Positions 8,738 through 18,800 of a stretch of DNA of 64,000 nucleotides are shown here, piece after piece. The translations under genes were made by a program, and so were the position numbers. The notes below the pieces were generated by a model. That model did not search any database. It was not told the origin of the DNA and saw only the letters and a list, made by a program, of their open reading frames with translations. This DNA comes from PZPK01 sp965230795 (GTDB lineage Bacteria > Pseudomonadota > Gammaproteobacteria > Pseudomonadales > Oleiphilaceae), in assembly GCA_965230795.1 (NCBI GenBank), contig OZ246020.1, positions 2,542,001-2,606,000 on the forward strand, written 5' to 3'. The first letter of the stretch is position 1. The number at the start of each line of letters is the position of its first letter.

Positions 8738-9274
8738 ATGGACGCAAATGCTGCACGCTCGCTGGTTAACGAGCTATTTGAGATCGCATGTATTGAGCTG
8801 TTTGAATCACTAAACTGCACCGTGCGACCCGCAGAAGCCAATGAGGATCTTCTGGAGCCCGATCCCTTTTCTAGCATTGATGCTGGCTCGGACGAAATGG
8901 AACTTCAGATTTTTCTTAAGATTCCCATATCCGTACTGTCTTTGTCCTACCCTGTCACTAACATCATTGAAATCGACGAAGAAAACCTGGAAGACTGGCT
9001 TGCCGAGTTGGCCAACCAGTTAATGGGCCGCCTCAAAAGCAAGCTAATCAAATACGGTTCTGATATCCAGCTGGGCCTGCCTGAAAGTTATTTTGATGTC
9101 CCATTGCGCACCTTTCGGGAGTTCAATGGAAACGAGAAAGCATTTTATTTTCTGGTCGACAATGAGTTAGCATGCTGCACCCTGTGTCAGGACATCTTCT
9201 ACGATACCGTCTCCCTTTCAATGGAATCCGACGGGACGGACAAACCAGACGAGGGGGAACTGGAGCTGTTCTAA
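8738..9274 (+). CDS. CheX-like phosphatase-domain protein (tentative)
   Basis: Acidic 178-residue cytoplasmic protein without a signal or membrane segment. It starts with a helix (NAARSLVNELFEIACIELFESL), and in the middle has LAELANQLMGRLKSKLIKYGSDIQLGLPESY. The helix with N-x-L-x-G-x-x-K followed by a glycine turn and LG-P recalls the CheX/CheC/FliY phosphatase fold. The catalytic E-x2-N signature of CheX is represented only loosely (E-L-A-N). The tail after residue 150 is very acidic (DGTDKPDEGELELF). A GGGGTGGA ribosome-binding site precedes the ATG. No chemotaxis genes lie nearby; fabR follows 33 bases later. If CheX-like, it may dephosphorylate receiver domains such as those at 42.8-45.3 kb. 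The fold call is inference. Confidence 0.5.
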   Translation: MDANAARSLVNELFEIACIELFESLNCTVRPAEANEDLLEPDPFSSIDAGSDEMELQIFLKIPISVLSLSYPVTNIIEIDEENLEDWLAELANQLMGRLKSKLIKYGSDIQLGLPESYFDVPLRTFREFNGNEKAFYFLVDNELACCTLCQDIFYDTVSLSMESDGTDKPDEGELELF

Positions 9275-9307
9275 GCAAATGGCAATCGATAGTCAGGAAA
9301 ACTCAGC

Positions 9308-9928
9308 GTGAGTACTCGAAGCGAACAAAAACTGAAAACACGTCGTAATCTCTTGGATGCCGCTCTGGATCAATTGAGCTCGGATCGAAGCTTTTCCAAC
9401 CTTAGTCTAAGGGAAGTCACCCGCGCTGCTGGCATCGCGCCGACCTCGTTCTACAGGCACTTCGATGACATGAACGACCTCGGTCTGGCGCTAGTCGAAG
9501 AAGCCGGACTGGCATTACGACAATTGATGCGCAAAGCGCGAGCCCGAATTAAGGAACAGGGCACCGCCATCGACACTTCTGTCGACACCTTTATGGAATA
9601 TCTGGTGAATAACACCCATCATTTCAGGCTATTACTGCGAGAGCGAAGTGGAAACTCCCAGGAATTCCGGACTGCCATCCATTTGGAAATCAAACATTTT
9701 GTATCCGAACTGGAGGAGTATCTAAAACTGCGGGCAGCAGAACAGAACAGGCCGGCAATCAATGCAGCTATTGTCGCCGATGCAATGGTCACCATCGTAT
9801 TTCATATGGGAGCTCAGGCCCTGGATGCCTCTCGCAACGAACGTCAGATCCTGGCTGAGAATGCCAAACAGCAATTGCGCATGCTCATGGCTGGCGCCAT
9901 CTGGTTTGCAGAAAAAACTAGCGAATAG
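9308..9928 (+). CDS. fabR: TetR-family repressor FabR-like (unsaturated fatty acid synthesis)
   Basis: Transcriptional repressor of 206 residues, GTG start. The N-terminal TetR helix-turn-helix spans about residues 10-57, with the recognition helix in APTSFYRHFDDMNDLGLAL. The segments GLALRQLMRKAR, FMEYLVNN and FRLLLRERSG closely resemble FabR, which represses fabA/fabB or desaturase genes in response to the saturated/unsaturated acyl balance. No fatty-acid desaturase or fab gene is next to it here, so targets must lie elsewhere. DesT-like paralogues are the main alternative. It ends 17 bases before the convergent FG-GAP lipoprotein gene. Confidence 0.82.
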   Translation: MSTRSEQKLKTRRNLLDAALDQLSSDRSFSNLSLREVTRAAGIAPTSFYRHFDDMNDLGLALVEEAGLALRQLMRKARARIKEQGTAIDTSVDTFMEYLVNNTHHFRLLLRERSGNSQEFRTAIHLEIKHFVSELEEYLKLRAAEQNRPAINAAIVADAMVTIVFHMGAQALDASRNERQILAENAKQQLRMLMAGAIWFAEKTSE

Positions 9929-9945
9929 CCCCTGACAAACAGGAT

Positions 9946-12207
9946 TTACTGAATGACGTGCACTGCGCCTGCATTCGCTGTTCCATCGACCAACTCAGAT
10001 CCCGGCGCCGCAACCACGATACGATCTTCAAGCATGGTCACCGCCGCACCGAACTGCTCAACCTGGGTCAGTCCATTTGCATCACCGCTCCAGCCATAAT
10101 CGGGCAATAGAACATAGTCCTCACATCCGGCATCAAGTACATTAAAGGTACAGGGGTTATCCGGATCGGTATTCCAGATAGAGGGGCCCTCCACGTAGAC
10201 AGCATCGGCACTTCGCAAATCCATCAACACATATACGCCCTGCGCAGCGGCACCACCTTCACTGAAATCAAATCCGGGCGCCGTCGCAACAACACTGTTC
10301 GTGTTAATGGCCAAAGCCGTGCCATATTTTGCCCCTACACGTTGCTCCGGAAGTTTGCCATAGACGAATCGGGCCCAATTTCCACCGCTATTGCGGTATC
10401 CATAGATTGCTCCCGAATTGGCCATACTATTATCATCCAGATCACGACCAAAATAGGTGCCTCGACTGTCCTCGTTCGGAGCGCCAACAAATACTGTCTG
10501 ATCTGACACTGCAACCGAACTGCCAAACAGATCCCCCGCGTCGGAGTTGGGTGCCTTAACATAAGCAGCCTGCGACCAGATCTCTCCACTGCGCTCAAAG
10601 ACATACATGGCACCCGAGTTCGGCGCGTCAGTGTTGAAACGCGGGTCATCCGGTTCCAGATTGGCAACGATTACTTCACCATAGAGGATGCCATCGTGGT
10701 CACTTGATTCGCCCGGAGCACCAACGACCAGAACGTCATCGTCGATGGCGACAGCAGTCCCAAAGTTATCGTCGGTTTCCGCAACCCCGGCCTTGATTAT
10801 TCGCAAATAAGTGGGAGTGCCGGATCCGTCCAGCGAATACAGGTACACAGCACCCGCATTGGGCGCAGAAGAGTCAGCAGCGTTTCCCGTATCACTGTCT
10901 TCTTTGGGTGCGCCAATCGCCAACTGGCTTTCATCCATTGCCAGTGAAAAACCAAAGGCATCATTAAAGCCTTCTGCGCCCGGTACATTATCCCGGGGTT
11001 TGATGTAATGGGTCATACGCCATTCATCACCGGAGCTCCAGCGATAGCTGTAGACAGCTCCGGATTGGCTAGCCAGATTATTGGACAGTGCCGAGGCAAC
11101 CACCTGATCATCACTGATTCCGTTATCATCTGCGTCCTGCCACACCATAATTCCTTCGGCGATACTGTCTTCTGATGGAGCTGAAACAACCAGGGTGGCT
11201 GCTTGGCCATCCTCTGTTTCAACCAAAGCGATCGCGCGACCGAAACCATCACCGGCTTCAGCATTGGGTGCTTTAATGAAATGGGAAAACTGCCAGTTAC
11301 CGTCTACAAGCTGATACAGAAACACAGCCCCTGATTCCAGGCTGTTGTTATTGTCCACGGTTCCTGCAAGATCTGCCTGGACTTCCCCATCGCTAAAGAT
11401 GCCGCGGGCGCCACTGTCATCGCCCGGTACGGCTACCGCCAACCAGGACCCACTGACTGCTACCGCCGAACCAAACCGGTCATCCTGATCGAGCTCCAGT
11501 GCAGAGCTATCCAGCTCACTTGTTATCGTTCCATCCAGGTTCTGACGGGTAATACTCAAGGTATATTCCTGTTCAACACTGACAGAACGTTTTCTGACCG
11601 ACTCACTACCATCACCATTGGCGTCGTAGATTACCTCACAATCAGTATCGAGGACCGGAACCTCATATTCCGCTTCGAGCATAATCGTGAGTGTATTCTG
11701 ATCTGCTACAAACAGGTCATTTTCAATTACCTGGGTGGACGTATCGGCCGCGATTACTTGTTCGGCCTCACTAAGCGGTGAGTCAGGGTCGTCCTTAACA
11801 AATTTCCAGTTCAGTGTGATCGGCCCCATTTCAGGTAGCTCTTCACTGCTGGTAAACACGATAGGGTCATCAACCTCCGGATGATTCAGGACAAAGCTAT
11901 TCCATGCGCTAACGCTGGAGGGAAAGGTATCCACTTCAAAGATATCCAGATTCAAGATCAGTTGTTTGTAAAAGAACGACGTTTCGACCTGGTAGTCGGC
12001 TGTGTCCGGGTCGTATGCAATGGGCACAGACGTTCCATCGAGTGACATATCCTCAAGCATGTTCACGGCGGGCGCTGGATACAAACAGGCTTCTGCAACA
12101 GCTGGGAAAGGATCCGGTTCGCTCAGAGGATTGTCCCTGCTACAGGCCGAAAGCAAACAAACAGAGAGCAAAACAGTAGTTGTCAGGAAGCGCTGGCAGG
12201 CAGGCAT
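9946..12207 (-). CDS. FG-GAP (integrin-alpha-like) seven-bladed propeller lipoprotein
   Basis: Surface or periplasmic lipoprotein of about 753 residues. I chose the ATG at 12207 because it has AAGGA 11 bases upstream and gives a compact lipoprotein signal ending LLSAC (Cys 22); a longer start at 12243 is open but lacks a good ribosome-binding site. After the signal comes a cadherin-like beta-sandwich domain (opening SLDGTSVPIAYDPDTADYQV, closing YTLSITRQN). Then follow seven FG-GAP repeats, recognisable as DRFGSAVAV, DGFGRAIAL, DAFGFSLAM, DNFGTAVAI, DLFGSSVAV, AKYGTALAI and EQFGAAVTM. Most are followed by a VGAP-type strand and an acidic loop, which suggests calcium-stabilised blades. Seven repeats fit one complete beta-propeller. 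Adhesion or a cell-surface role is likely but unproven. Confidence 0.86.
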   Translation of the reverse strand: MPACQRFLTTTVLLSVCLLSACSRDNPLSEPDPFPAVAEACLYPAPAVNMLEDMSLDGTSVPIAYDPDTADYQVETSFFYKQLILNLDIFEVDTFPSSVSAWNSFVLNHPEVDDPIVFTSSEELPEMGPITLNWKFVKDDPDSPLSEAEQVIAADTSTQVIENDLFVADQNTLTIMLEAEYEVPVLDTDCEVIYDANGDGSESVRKRSVSVEQEYTLSITRQNLDGTITSELDSSALELDQDDRFGSAVAVSGSWLAVAVPGDDSGARGIFSDGEVQADLAGTVDNNNSLESGAVFLYQLVDGNWQFSHFIKAPNAEAGDGFGRAIALVETEDGQAATLVVSAPSEDSIAEGIMVWQDADDNGISDDQVVASALSNNLASQSGAVYSYRWSSGDEWRMTHYIKPRDNVPGAEGFNDAFGFSLAMDESQLAIGAPKEDSDTGNAADSSAPNAGAVYLYSLDGSGTPTYLRIIKAGVAETDDNFGTAVAIDDDVLVVGAPGESSDHDGILYGEVIVANLEPDDPRFNTDAPNSGAMYVFERSGEIWSQAAYVKAPNSDAGDLFGSSVAVSDQTVFVGAPNEDSRGTYFGRDLDDNSMANSGAIYGYRNSGGNWARFVYGKLPEQRVGAKYGTALAINTNSVVATAPGFDFSEGGAAAQGVYVLMDLRSADAVYVEGPSIWNTDPDNPCTFNVLDAGCEDYVLLPDYGWSGDANGLTQVEQFGAAVTMLEDRIVVAAPGSELVDGTANAGAVHVIQ

Positions 12208-12386
12208 GTAGGGTGATTTCCTTGTAATTTGATTCGCGATCATTGCTGCAAAGACACGCCATTATACGTGCCTGAATCCGGAGCTTAAGAGATATTGCCC
12301 ACATTTTTGTGCGGCAGCACTGCGTCACAAATGATTGTGTTAAAATTTCGTTTCTTTTTCTTCTTCAACGAATAAGCAAGCCCCTT

Positions 12387-13403
12387 ATGTCAAGTAGTAG
12401 AACCAGCCAGGAGATAAATCGCCGTTTTTGTGTTGCCCCAATGATGGAATGGACCGACCGGCATTTCCGTTATTTCGCGCGTCTGTTGTCTTCCAGTACC
12501 GTCCTGTATACAGAGATGGTGACGAGCGGGGCGATCCTGTTTGGTGATGAAGAGCGGCATCTGGCCTACAACGAAGAAGAACACCCCTTGGCGCTCCAAC
12601 TCGGCGGAAGTGATCCGGAAGATCTGGCGAAATGTGCTCAGATTGCGGAACGGCGCGGCTATGATGAAGTCAATCTCAACGTCGGCTGCCCAAGCGACAG
12701 AGTCCAAAACAATATGATCGGTGCCTGTCTGATGGCCCACGCAAGTCTTGTCAGAAACTGCCTTAAAGCCATGTCAGACGCGTGCTCCGTCCCGGTGACT
12801 ATCAAGCATCGAATTGGTATAGATGAACTGGAATCCGAACAGTTTCTCTTCGACTTCGTCGGTACCGTCCGGGAATCAGGATGCCACACCTTCATCGTCC
12901 ATGCTCGCAAAGCCATTCTCGAAGGTTTAAGCCCTAAACAAAACCGCGAAATACCACCATTGATATACCCACGAGTATATCGACTGAAAGAGGAATTCCC
13001 TGATCTGGAAATCATTATAAACGGCGGAATCAAAACCCTTGAGGAATGTCGAGAACATCTACAACACACTGATGGCGTCATGCTGGGACGCGAGGCCTAT
13101 CAAAATCCCTGGCTCTTATCTCAGGTTGATGCGCAGATATACAAACGCCCCGCCAAAGTGATGACGCGCCATGAGGCCTTGCGGGCGTTTTTCCCTTATG
13201 TTGAATCGCAACTGAGTCAGGGCCTGAAGCTAAACTACATGACGCGCCATATACTCGGCCTTTTCCACGCCTGCCCGGGAGGTAAACAGTTCAGACGCCA
13301 TTTGAGTGAAAATGCCCACCGGCCGGGTGCCGGTATCGACACACTTCAGGCAGCACTGGATCTGGTTCCTGAACAGCTTCCACACCTTTCAGGGACATCG
13401 TAA
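12387..13403 (+). CDS. dusA: tRNA-dihydrouridine(20/20a) synthase DusA
   Basis: FMN- and NADPH-dependent enzyme reducing uridines 20/20a in the tRNA D-loop. The open frame begins at 12309, but the family N-terminus (CVAPMMEWTDRHFR) follows the ATG at 12387, which gives a normal length of 338 residues. Visible features: LYTEMVTSGA, LQLGGSDPEDLA, the catalytic-Cys loop VNLNVGCPSDRVQ, the FMN-phosphate region KHRIGID, IINGGIKT, and VMLGREAYQNPW, which is characteristic of DusA rather than DusB or DusC. The dusA-tal order is the same as in Pseudomonas. Upstream, 12244-12386 is the divergent promoter region shared with the FG-GAP lipoprotein gene. Confidence 0.95.
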   Translation: MSSSRTSQEINRRFCVAPMMEWTDRHFRYFARLLSSSTVLYTEMVTSGAILFGDEERHLAYNEEEHPLALQLGGSDPEDLAKCAQIAERRGYDEVNLNVGCPSDRVQNNMIGACLMAHASLVRNCLKAMSDACSVPVTIKHRIGIDELESEQFLFDFVGTVRESGCHTFIVHARKAILEGLSPKQNREIPPLIYPRVYRLKEEFPDLEIIINGGIKTLEECREHLQHTDGVMLGREAYQNPWLLSQVDAQIYKRPAKVMTRHEALRAFFPYVESQLSQGLKLNYMTRHILGLFHACPGGKQFRRHLSENAHRPGAGIDTLQAALDLVPEQLPHLSGTS

Positions 13404-13581
13404 AACTCTAACTGAGCTGCAGCGACGTATAATTTAATATTTGTGACATTAAACCCACCTACACTGCTTGCCTTTTTTAGACACTTTGGCGAGTCTTACT
13501 AAACAACAATGCAGCTTCTTGAAACGATTCATACTTCAAGACATCTCGATAACATTTATTTCGCACGGGTAGTCAAACAAC

Positions 13582-14541
13582 ATGACAAATCAACTCGAAC
13601 AACTCCGAACCATGACAACGGTCGTCGCTGACACTGGTGACCTGGAAGCCATTAAGCAATGGCAACCGGAAGATGCGACGACCAATCCTTCGTTGCTGTT
13701 AAAAGCGGCTGCCCTTCCCACTTATCAAACACTGATTCGCTCAATCGTGGAAGAGGTTCGAGGTGAAAGTGCGTTGTCAGGCGAAGAGCAGTTATCGGAA
13801 GCCTGCGACCGTCTTGGTGTTGCCGTGGGTAACGAAATTCTGGGGGTTATTCCCGGTCGTGTTTCCACTGAAGTCGATGCTCGCTTGTCATTCAATACTC
13901 AAGCGACAATAGAAAAGGCAAAGCGCCTGATTAACCTGTATGAAAATCATGGGATTACGCGAGATCGCGTCCTGATCAAGATTGCCTCAACCTGGGAAGG
14001 TATTCAGGCTGCCAGGGTGCTTGAGCAGGAAGGTATTCAATGCAACCTGACGCTACTCTTCAGCTTCAGCCAGGCTGTCGCCGCTGCGGAAGCCGGTGCA
14101 TTTCTGATTTCACCGTTTGTAGGCCGCATTCTTGACTGGTACAAAGCAGCGACAGGTAAAAGCGAGTACAGTCCCGCAGAAGATCCCGGCGTGCAGTCCG
14201 TGACCCGTATTTATAACTATTATAAGTCCCAGGGATACGAAACCATCGTGATGGGTGCCAGCTTCAGGAACATCGGTGAAATCACCGAGCTGGCAGGCTG
14301 TGATCGTCTAACCATCAGTCCTGACTTGCTGGAAAGTTTGAGCAAGGCAAGTGACAAACTTGAGCGAAAACTGTCACCTGATTCGCTGTCTCCTCACGAC
14401 CGGATAGCCCTCAATGAAAGCGATTTCCGTTGGCAAATGAACGAAGATGCCATGGCAACGGAAAAACTCGCTGAGGGCATCCGCAAGTTTGCAGCTGACC
14501 AAATTCTACTGGAACAACAACTCAAAGGTTTCTCACTTTGA
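13582..14541 (+). CDS. tal: Transaldolase
   Basis: Pentose-phosphate pathway enzyme moving a dihydroxyacetone unit from sedoheptulose-7-phosphate to glyceraldehyde-3-phosphate. It is 319 residues, the classic TalB length. Signatures present: DATTNPSLLLKAA (residues 31-43), EVDARLSF, and the Schiff-base lysine K133 in VLIKIASTWEG; also the phosphate-binding SPFVGRILDW and MGASFRN. Its stop codon overlaps the TTG start of the TerB-like gene by 3 bases (TTGA), implying translational coupling. The 178-base spacer from dusA contains a TATAAT (13428-13433) without a recognisable -35. Confidence 0.96.
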   Translation: MTNQLEQLRTMTTVVADTGDLEAIKQWQPEDATTNPSLLLKAAALPTYQTLIRSIVEEVRGESALSGEEQLSEACDRLGVAVGNEILGVIPGRVSTEVDARLSFNTQATIEKAKRLINLYENHGITRDRVLIKIASTWEGIQAARVLEQEGIQCNLTLLFSFSQAVAAAEAGAFLISPFVGRILDWYKAATGKSEYSPAEDPGVQSVTRIYNYYKSQGYETIVMGASFRNIGEITELAGCDRLTISPDLLESLSKASDKLERKLSPDSLSPHDRIALNESDFRWQMNEDAMATEKLAEGIRKFAADQILLEQQLKGFSL

Positions 14542-15014
14542 TTAAAGCGCTAAAAGCACTACTTAAAGGTTCTCCGAGTGAGGCAAACGAAGACCAGGGC
14601 CACTATGCATTACCAGCCTTGGCGCTTCTTGTAGAAACGGCCAAGGCAGACCATTCCCTGGATGATGAGGAACTGGTCCGGGTAATCGAACTGGCTGAGT
14701 CGCATTTCGCCGTCTCCGATGAAGAATCTGCAGTATTGATGGATCTCGCCAGAGAGCAAACTGACTCCGCGACTTCATTGTATGAATTCACCTCGATTAT
14801 CAACGAACACTATTCAGACAATGATAAATACGCCCTTGTGCTGGCCATGTGGGAAATTGCCTATGTAGACGGCCGGATAGATCGTTATGAGGAACACCTG
14901 ATCCGAAAAGTAGCTGAACTGATTTACGTGCCTCATGTGAAGTTTATTGAGGCAAAGCACTCTGCCCGCTCTGCTGCAGGTCTTGATGATTCGGGTGGTA
15001 GCTTGCTGGGATGA
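14538..15014 (+). CDS. TerB-like (COG4103) protein
   Basis: Helical cytoplasmic protein of 158 residues with a tellurite-resistance TerB/DjlA-N-type fold. The acidic helix-loop motifs ALLVETAKADHSLDDEELVRV and MWEIAYVDGRIDRYEEHLIRK are the two diagnostic repeats (D-x-x-x-D-x-E-E). It starts with TTG overlapping the transaldolase stop, and its own stop overlaps the ATG of the next gene (ATGA), so three proteins should be made from one message. COG4103 members are widespread next to housekeeping genes and most have nothing to do with tellurite. The biochemical role is unknown. Confidence 0.82.
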   Translation: MIKALKALLKGSPSEANEDQGHYALPALALLVETAKADHSLDDEELVRVIELAESHFAVSDEESAVLMDLAREQTDSATSLYEFTSIINEHYSDNDKYALVLAMWEIAYVDGRIDRYEEHLIRKVAELIYVPHVKFIEAKHSARSAAGLDDSGGSLLG

Positions 15015-15742
15015 TTATAGTCGGACACCGCGGTGCCAGAAATGAAGCGCCTGAAAACACAGTGGCTGGATTTGTTCATGCCCAGCAACATGGCTGTGAG
15101 TATTTTGAACTGGATGTACAGCTTTCATCCGATCACCAGCTCATGGTGTTTCATGACACCTCACTGAAACGCACTACCGGTTATCGTAAGAAAATGACCA
15201 GTTGTGAGAGTGGGTTTCTCAAGCAGCTGGATGCTCGACTCAATACGCCAGGCTGGCCGGAACCCGCTCCTGTTCCCACCTTGCAAGAGGTTCTCGATAG
15301 CGCTCCCCACGTCAAACACTGGCAGTTTGAAGTCAAACCCGACAGCCGCACACGCCTTATTATCATCGCCAATCGCCTCAATCAGCTCATTCAGGAACGC
15401 GGTCTCGAGCAGTGTGCGACTATCACTTCATCCAGCCGCTGGTTATTGTCGTATTTGAAAAGCTCAGTGAATTCGAAGGTATCAACCGGGCTGGTCGCAG
15501 AATGGCCACTGCCGGAACCGGTAGCAACGGCTTCGGATCTCGGTTGCGATTACCTGTGCGTACATCACAGTCTCGCCACACCTGATTTGATCGCACGGGC
15601 TCACGAAAAAGCCATGCATGTCTCGGTTTGGACGGTCAATGACCTTCAGCACATGCACGAACTGGAAGATGCCGGTGTCGATAGCATCATTACTGATATA
15701 CCCAGTCGGGCTCTCGCGCATTACCAAAGTGTTTCAGCGTAA
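15011..15742 (+). CDS. Glycerophosphodiester phosphodiesterase
   Basis: Cytoplasmic GDPD of 243 residues hydrolysing glycerophosphodiesters to glycerol-3-phosphate and an alcohol. The catalytic motif GHRGARNEAPENT (His 5, Arg 7, Glu in PENT) is followed by FELDVQLSSDHQLMVFHD with the metal-binding Glu/Asp and second catalytic His. The TIM-barrel later shows FEVKPDSRT, VSVWTVND and DSIITDIPSRAL. No signal peptide is present, so UgpQ-like rather than periplasmic GlpQ. It overlaps the TerB-like gene by 4 bases. A strong terminator lies about 75 bases after its stop. Confidence 0.93.
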   Translation: MIIVGHRGARNEAPENTVAGFVHAQQHGCEYFELDVQLSSDHQLMVFHDTSLKRTTGYRKKMTSCESGFLKQLDARLNTPGWPEPAPVPTLQEVLDSAPHVKHWQFEVKPDSRTRLIIIANRLNQLIQERGLEQCATITSSSRWLLSYLKSSVNSKVSTGLVAEWPLPEPVATASDLGCDYLCVHHSLATPDLIARAHEKAMHVSVWTVNDLQHMHELEDAGVDSIITDIPSRALAHYQSVSA

Positions 15743-15818
15743 TCGAAAGCACTCAGGTACACTGAACTTGAATCGCTAAAACCTTTTTCAGCACCTTCTT
15801 GTTTTGCCCCTTTAGACC

Positions 15819-15851
15819 AAAAAAAGGACGATAGTCAGTCGTCCTTTTTTT
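15819..15851. terminator. Bidirectional rho-independent terminator
   Basis: AAAAAAAGGACGA (15819-15831) pairs with TCGTCCTTTTTTT (15839-15851) around a 7-base loop. It separates the convergent glycerophosphodiesterase (+) and giant lipoprotein (-) genes and can act in both directions. Confidence 0.88.
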
Positions 15852-15872
15852 GTTCAATCCCCTTTCTTAATA

Positions 15873-18800
15873 TCAATAATCCAGAGGATCATTCGGGTCC
15901 GTGCCATAAAGTACTTCATAGGAATCCGTCCACAGATCTCCATCCGTATCATCCAGCATCGGATCAGTCGCATAGTTAAATTCCTCTATGTTGGTCAGCG
16001 CGTCCCCATCCGGATCTTCATATATATCGTCGGCATCTTCGTCATCCAGTCCATAGAAGTCCTCATAGATACCCGAAATACCATCGTCGTCAAAATCTTC
16101 CAGCCCTATTCGTTCCACATAGATCTGGTTGACATCTTCACTGACGATCATGATTTCATCCAATACATCCTCTCGCGGAAGTAATCGAAGCACACGTTCA
16201 GATTCGGACATGGGCGGCAACAAGTACTTGTTCACACCCTCGTTCTGACCAGCGATCTCTTCAAGATACAAGGCGTTGTTTGTCACACTGTAATCACTGG
16301 CCTGCTCGGTCGCCAACTGGTCGCGCTCCACCACGCCAACAAAGTGACCGGCGAGTTCGCGTAAATCCGTGAACTGTCCAAAAGTACTTTCGCGATAGGA
16401 TTTCGACAGGTCGCCCAACACGGGATAGTTGCCCAAATCAAGATTGAATTGCTGCCCTGAACCCAAAGTCACACGTGAGCGGTCCTCAGACAATGCGATT
16501 GGGCCCACAATGGTCGCTCCCAAATCAGCCTCGCCAGAGAACGTCGGTGCACCAACAAAAGTATGGGTACCGGTATCCACCTCAACATACCCAATATCAC
16601 TGGCGGCATCGCCTGAAGCAGCCAGCAAACCGTATAGACGGTTATTATCGCTAAGCCACAAACCACTGGACAGGTTCAGATCGGTACCAAGAATGCTGTC
16701 ATTGGCATCCAGTTCACTACCACCGATCACGCCTGGTGCAAATATCAGATAATCAAAGAGATTATCCGGACGAACCAACTTGAGCACGACCGAGCTTCCG
16801 GCAATGATTACATCACCCATGCTTCGGCCAGCCAACGATACTGTAACAAATGCTGTTTCCGCGCCGGTTTCCAGATCCCGATATACCACCGTTCCATCGC
16901 TATAGGCCAAATAGATTCGGTTACTGCTTTCGGAATACTCGAAGGCGACCAGGTCATCAACCGGCGTAAGCTCTTCCAGATATTCGCCGTTGAAATAGTC
17001 GAAACGCACCAGACGATCCCACTCTTCCGAAAAGAAACCGACCTGATATTGTGGCTGAGGCGTAAGACCGGTTGACCAGCGCGTATGGCGAATCTGCTCG
17101 ATACCGCCCTGCTCTGCCATCCAGGATGCATAGCACTGTGCCTGTTCAATCTCTTCATTGAAGAAACCATCAGAAGCAAGTGAACAGGCTGGGTCCAGGG
17201 CAAAGTGGTCAATAAAGACTTCACCGGTCTCTCTTTCTTCCCTGTCTCTCACCCCGTCAAAGTCACTGTCGACCTGATCAGGATAGGACTTGTAAACCAC
17301 TTTGAAGCAGTAGTTTACGCCCGCAACATTCGGCACAAGGATTTCGTCCTCCAAACATGCTCTGCCACTTGCCACTTCAGGGGGTCGCAAGAGTTCAAGA
17401 TCATCCCGAATTCCATCCTCATCCGTGTCTAGCAACGATGGATTGGAATTGGTTACGAGCATCTCCACACCATCCAACAAGGAATCACCAATGCCGTCTT
17501 CACTTCTGTCCGTATCGGCAACCAGCACATCGGTGTTTTCATTGTTCTGATCGAGCACATTGACGTAATAGTCACCATCAATGTCCTCATTTCCATCCTC
17601 TACTCCGTTGCCATCCGTATCGACATTGAGTGGGTCAGACAAAATGAACAGGTCACTATTGCGCGAGAATGGATCAAACCCTATGGGATCAGCCTCAGGA
17701 TCAAAACCGCTACCTTCGGAGAATTCAATCAATGCCATTTCGGTGAAATCCGTCAGGCCGTCTTTGTCCGAATCCTGCTCATTTGGTTTGGAGAACTGGC
17801 GTACATACAGCGTACCAATACGTTCGCCCAATGCATCAATTAGATCAAAGGTAAGCAATTCGTTTTCGACAGCCTCGAAAGGTGCGGGATTCCAGCCTCC
17901 TTGCCCATCCCGAGAGTTAGTACTGGACAATCCGTCTACGCCTGTTGATATAACATTGTCATCATCATCAAGGGCATAGACCCAAACTTCATAGCTATCC
18001 GCTACTCCATCAGCATCCGTATCCGGTTGAATCGGACTTGTGTTCAGGTACAAAGGAGATTCGATACCATCAATCAAGCCGTCGCCATCGGAGTCATGCT
18101 CCAACGGTGCCGTATCGAGACCATCGATGATCAGATCACAATCTGTGTCAGCCAGCAGAGGATTCAGACCTTGGGCGATCTCGTCACCATCCTGCAAACC
18201 ATCACCATCGGTATCCGGATTGGTCTTATCCAAAGCGGAAAGCTGAGATGCAGGTGAACAGGGCGTCAGAGCAACAACATCAAAATCATCTTCTTCCTTG
18301 TCACTGACGCCATCACCATCAGAATCATCTTCCAGCAGGTCAGACGGATTAGCGCCCGAATCGTATTCGTCACCATCAAGGATTCCGTCACCATCTGAAT
18401 CACTGTTGTTGGGGTCGGAACCGAGAATCAATTCAAGCTGGTTAGTCAAACCGTCGCCATCATTGTCTTCCCTGGCATCATAGAGTCCGTCCCCATCGCT
18501 ATCTCCCATGCGCCAGTTAGTGCCGGTAATGCGCAACTCTGCGGCATCACTCAGCCCATCTCCATCGTTGTCTTCATCACCATCGAGAATACCGTCGTCG
18601 TCAGTATCCGTATCGGTAGGATTGGTAAAGGTTACATGAAGCTCATCAAAATCAGACAAGCCATCACCGTCAGTATCATTGGAACGTGGGTTCGTTTGTT
18701 GACCAGCTCCAAGCTCAGGATTCAATTCCTCAAAGTCAGTCAAACCGTCATTATCGGTATCTGCTTCACCGGGATTAGTACTTGTACCCGACGCTTCTTC

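Noticed and set aside
13428..13433. TATAAT upstream of tal
   Set aside because: No acceptable -35 at 16-18 bp and no extended -10, so it is not listed as a promoter.
14538..15014. Tellurite-resistance function for the TerB-like gene
   Set aside because: No other ter genes are present and the COG4103 type is generally unrelated to tellurite.
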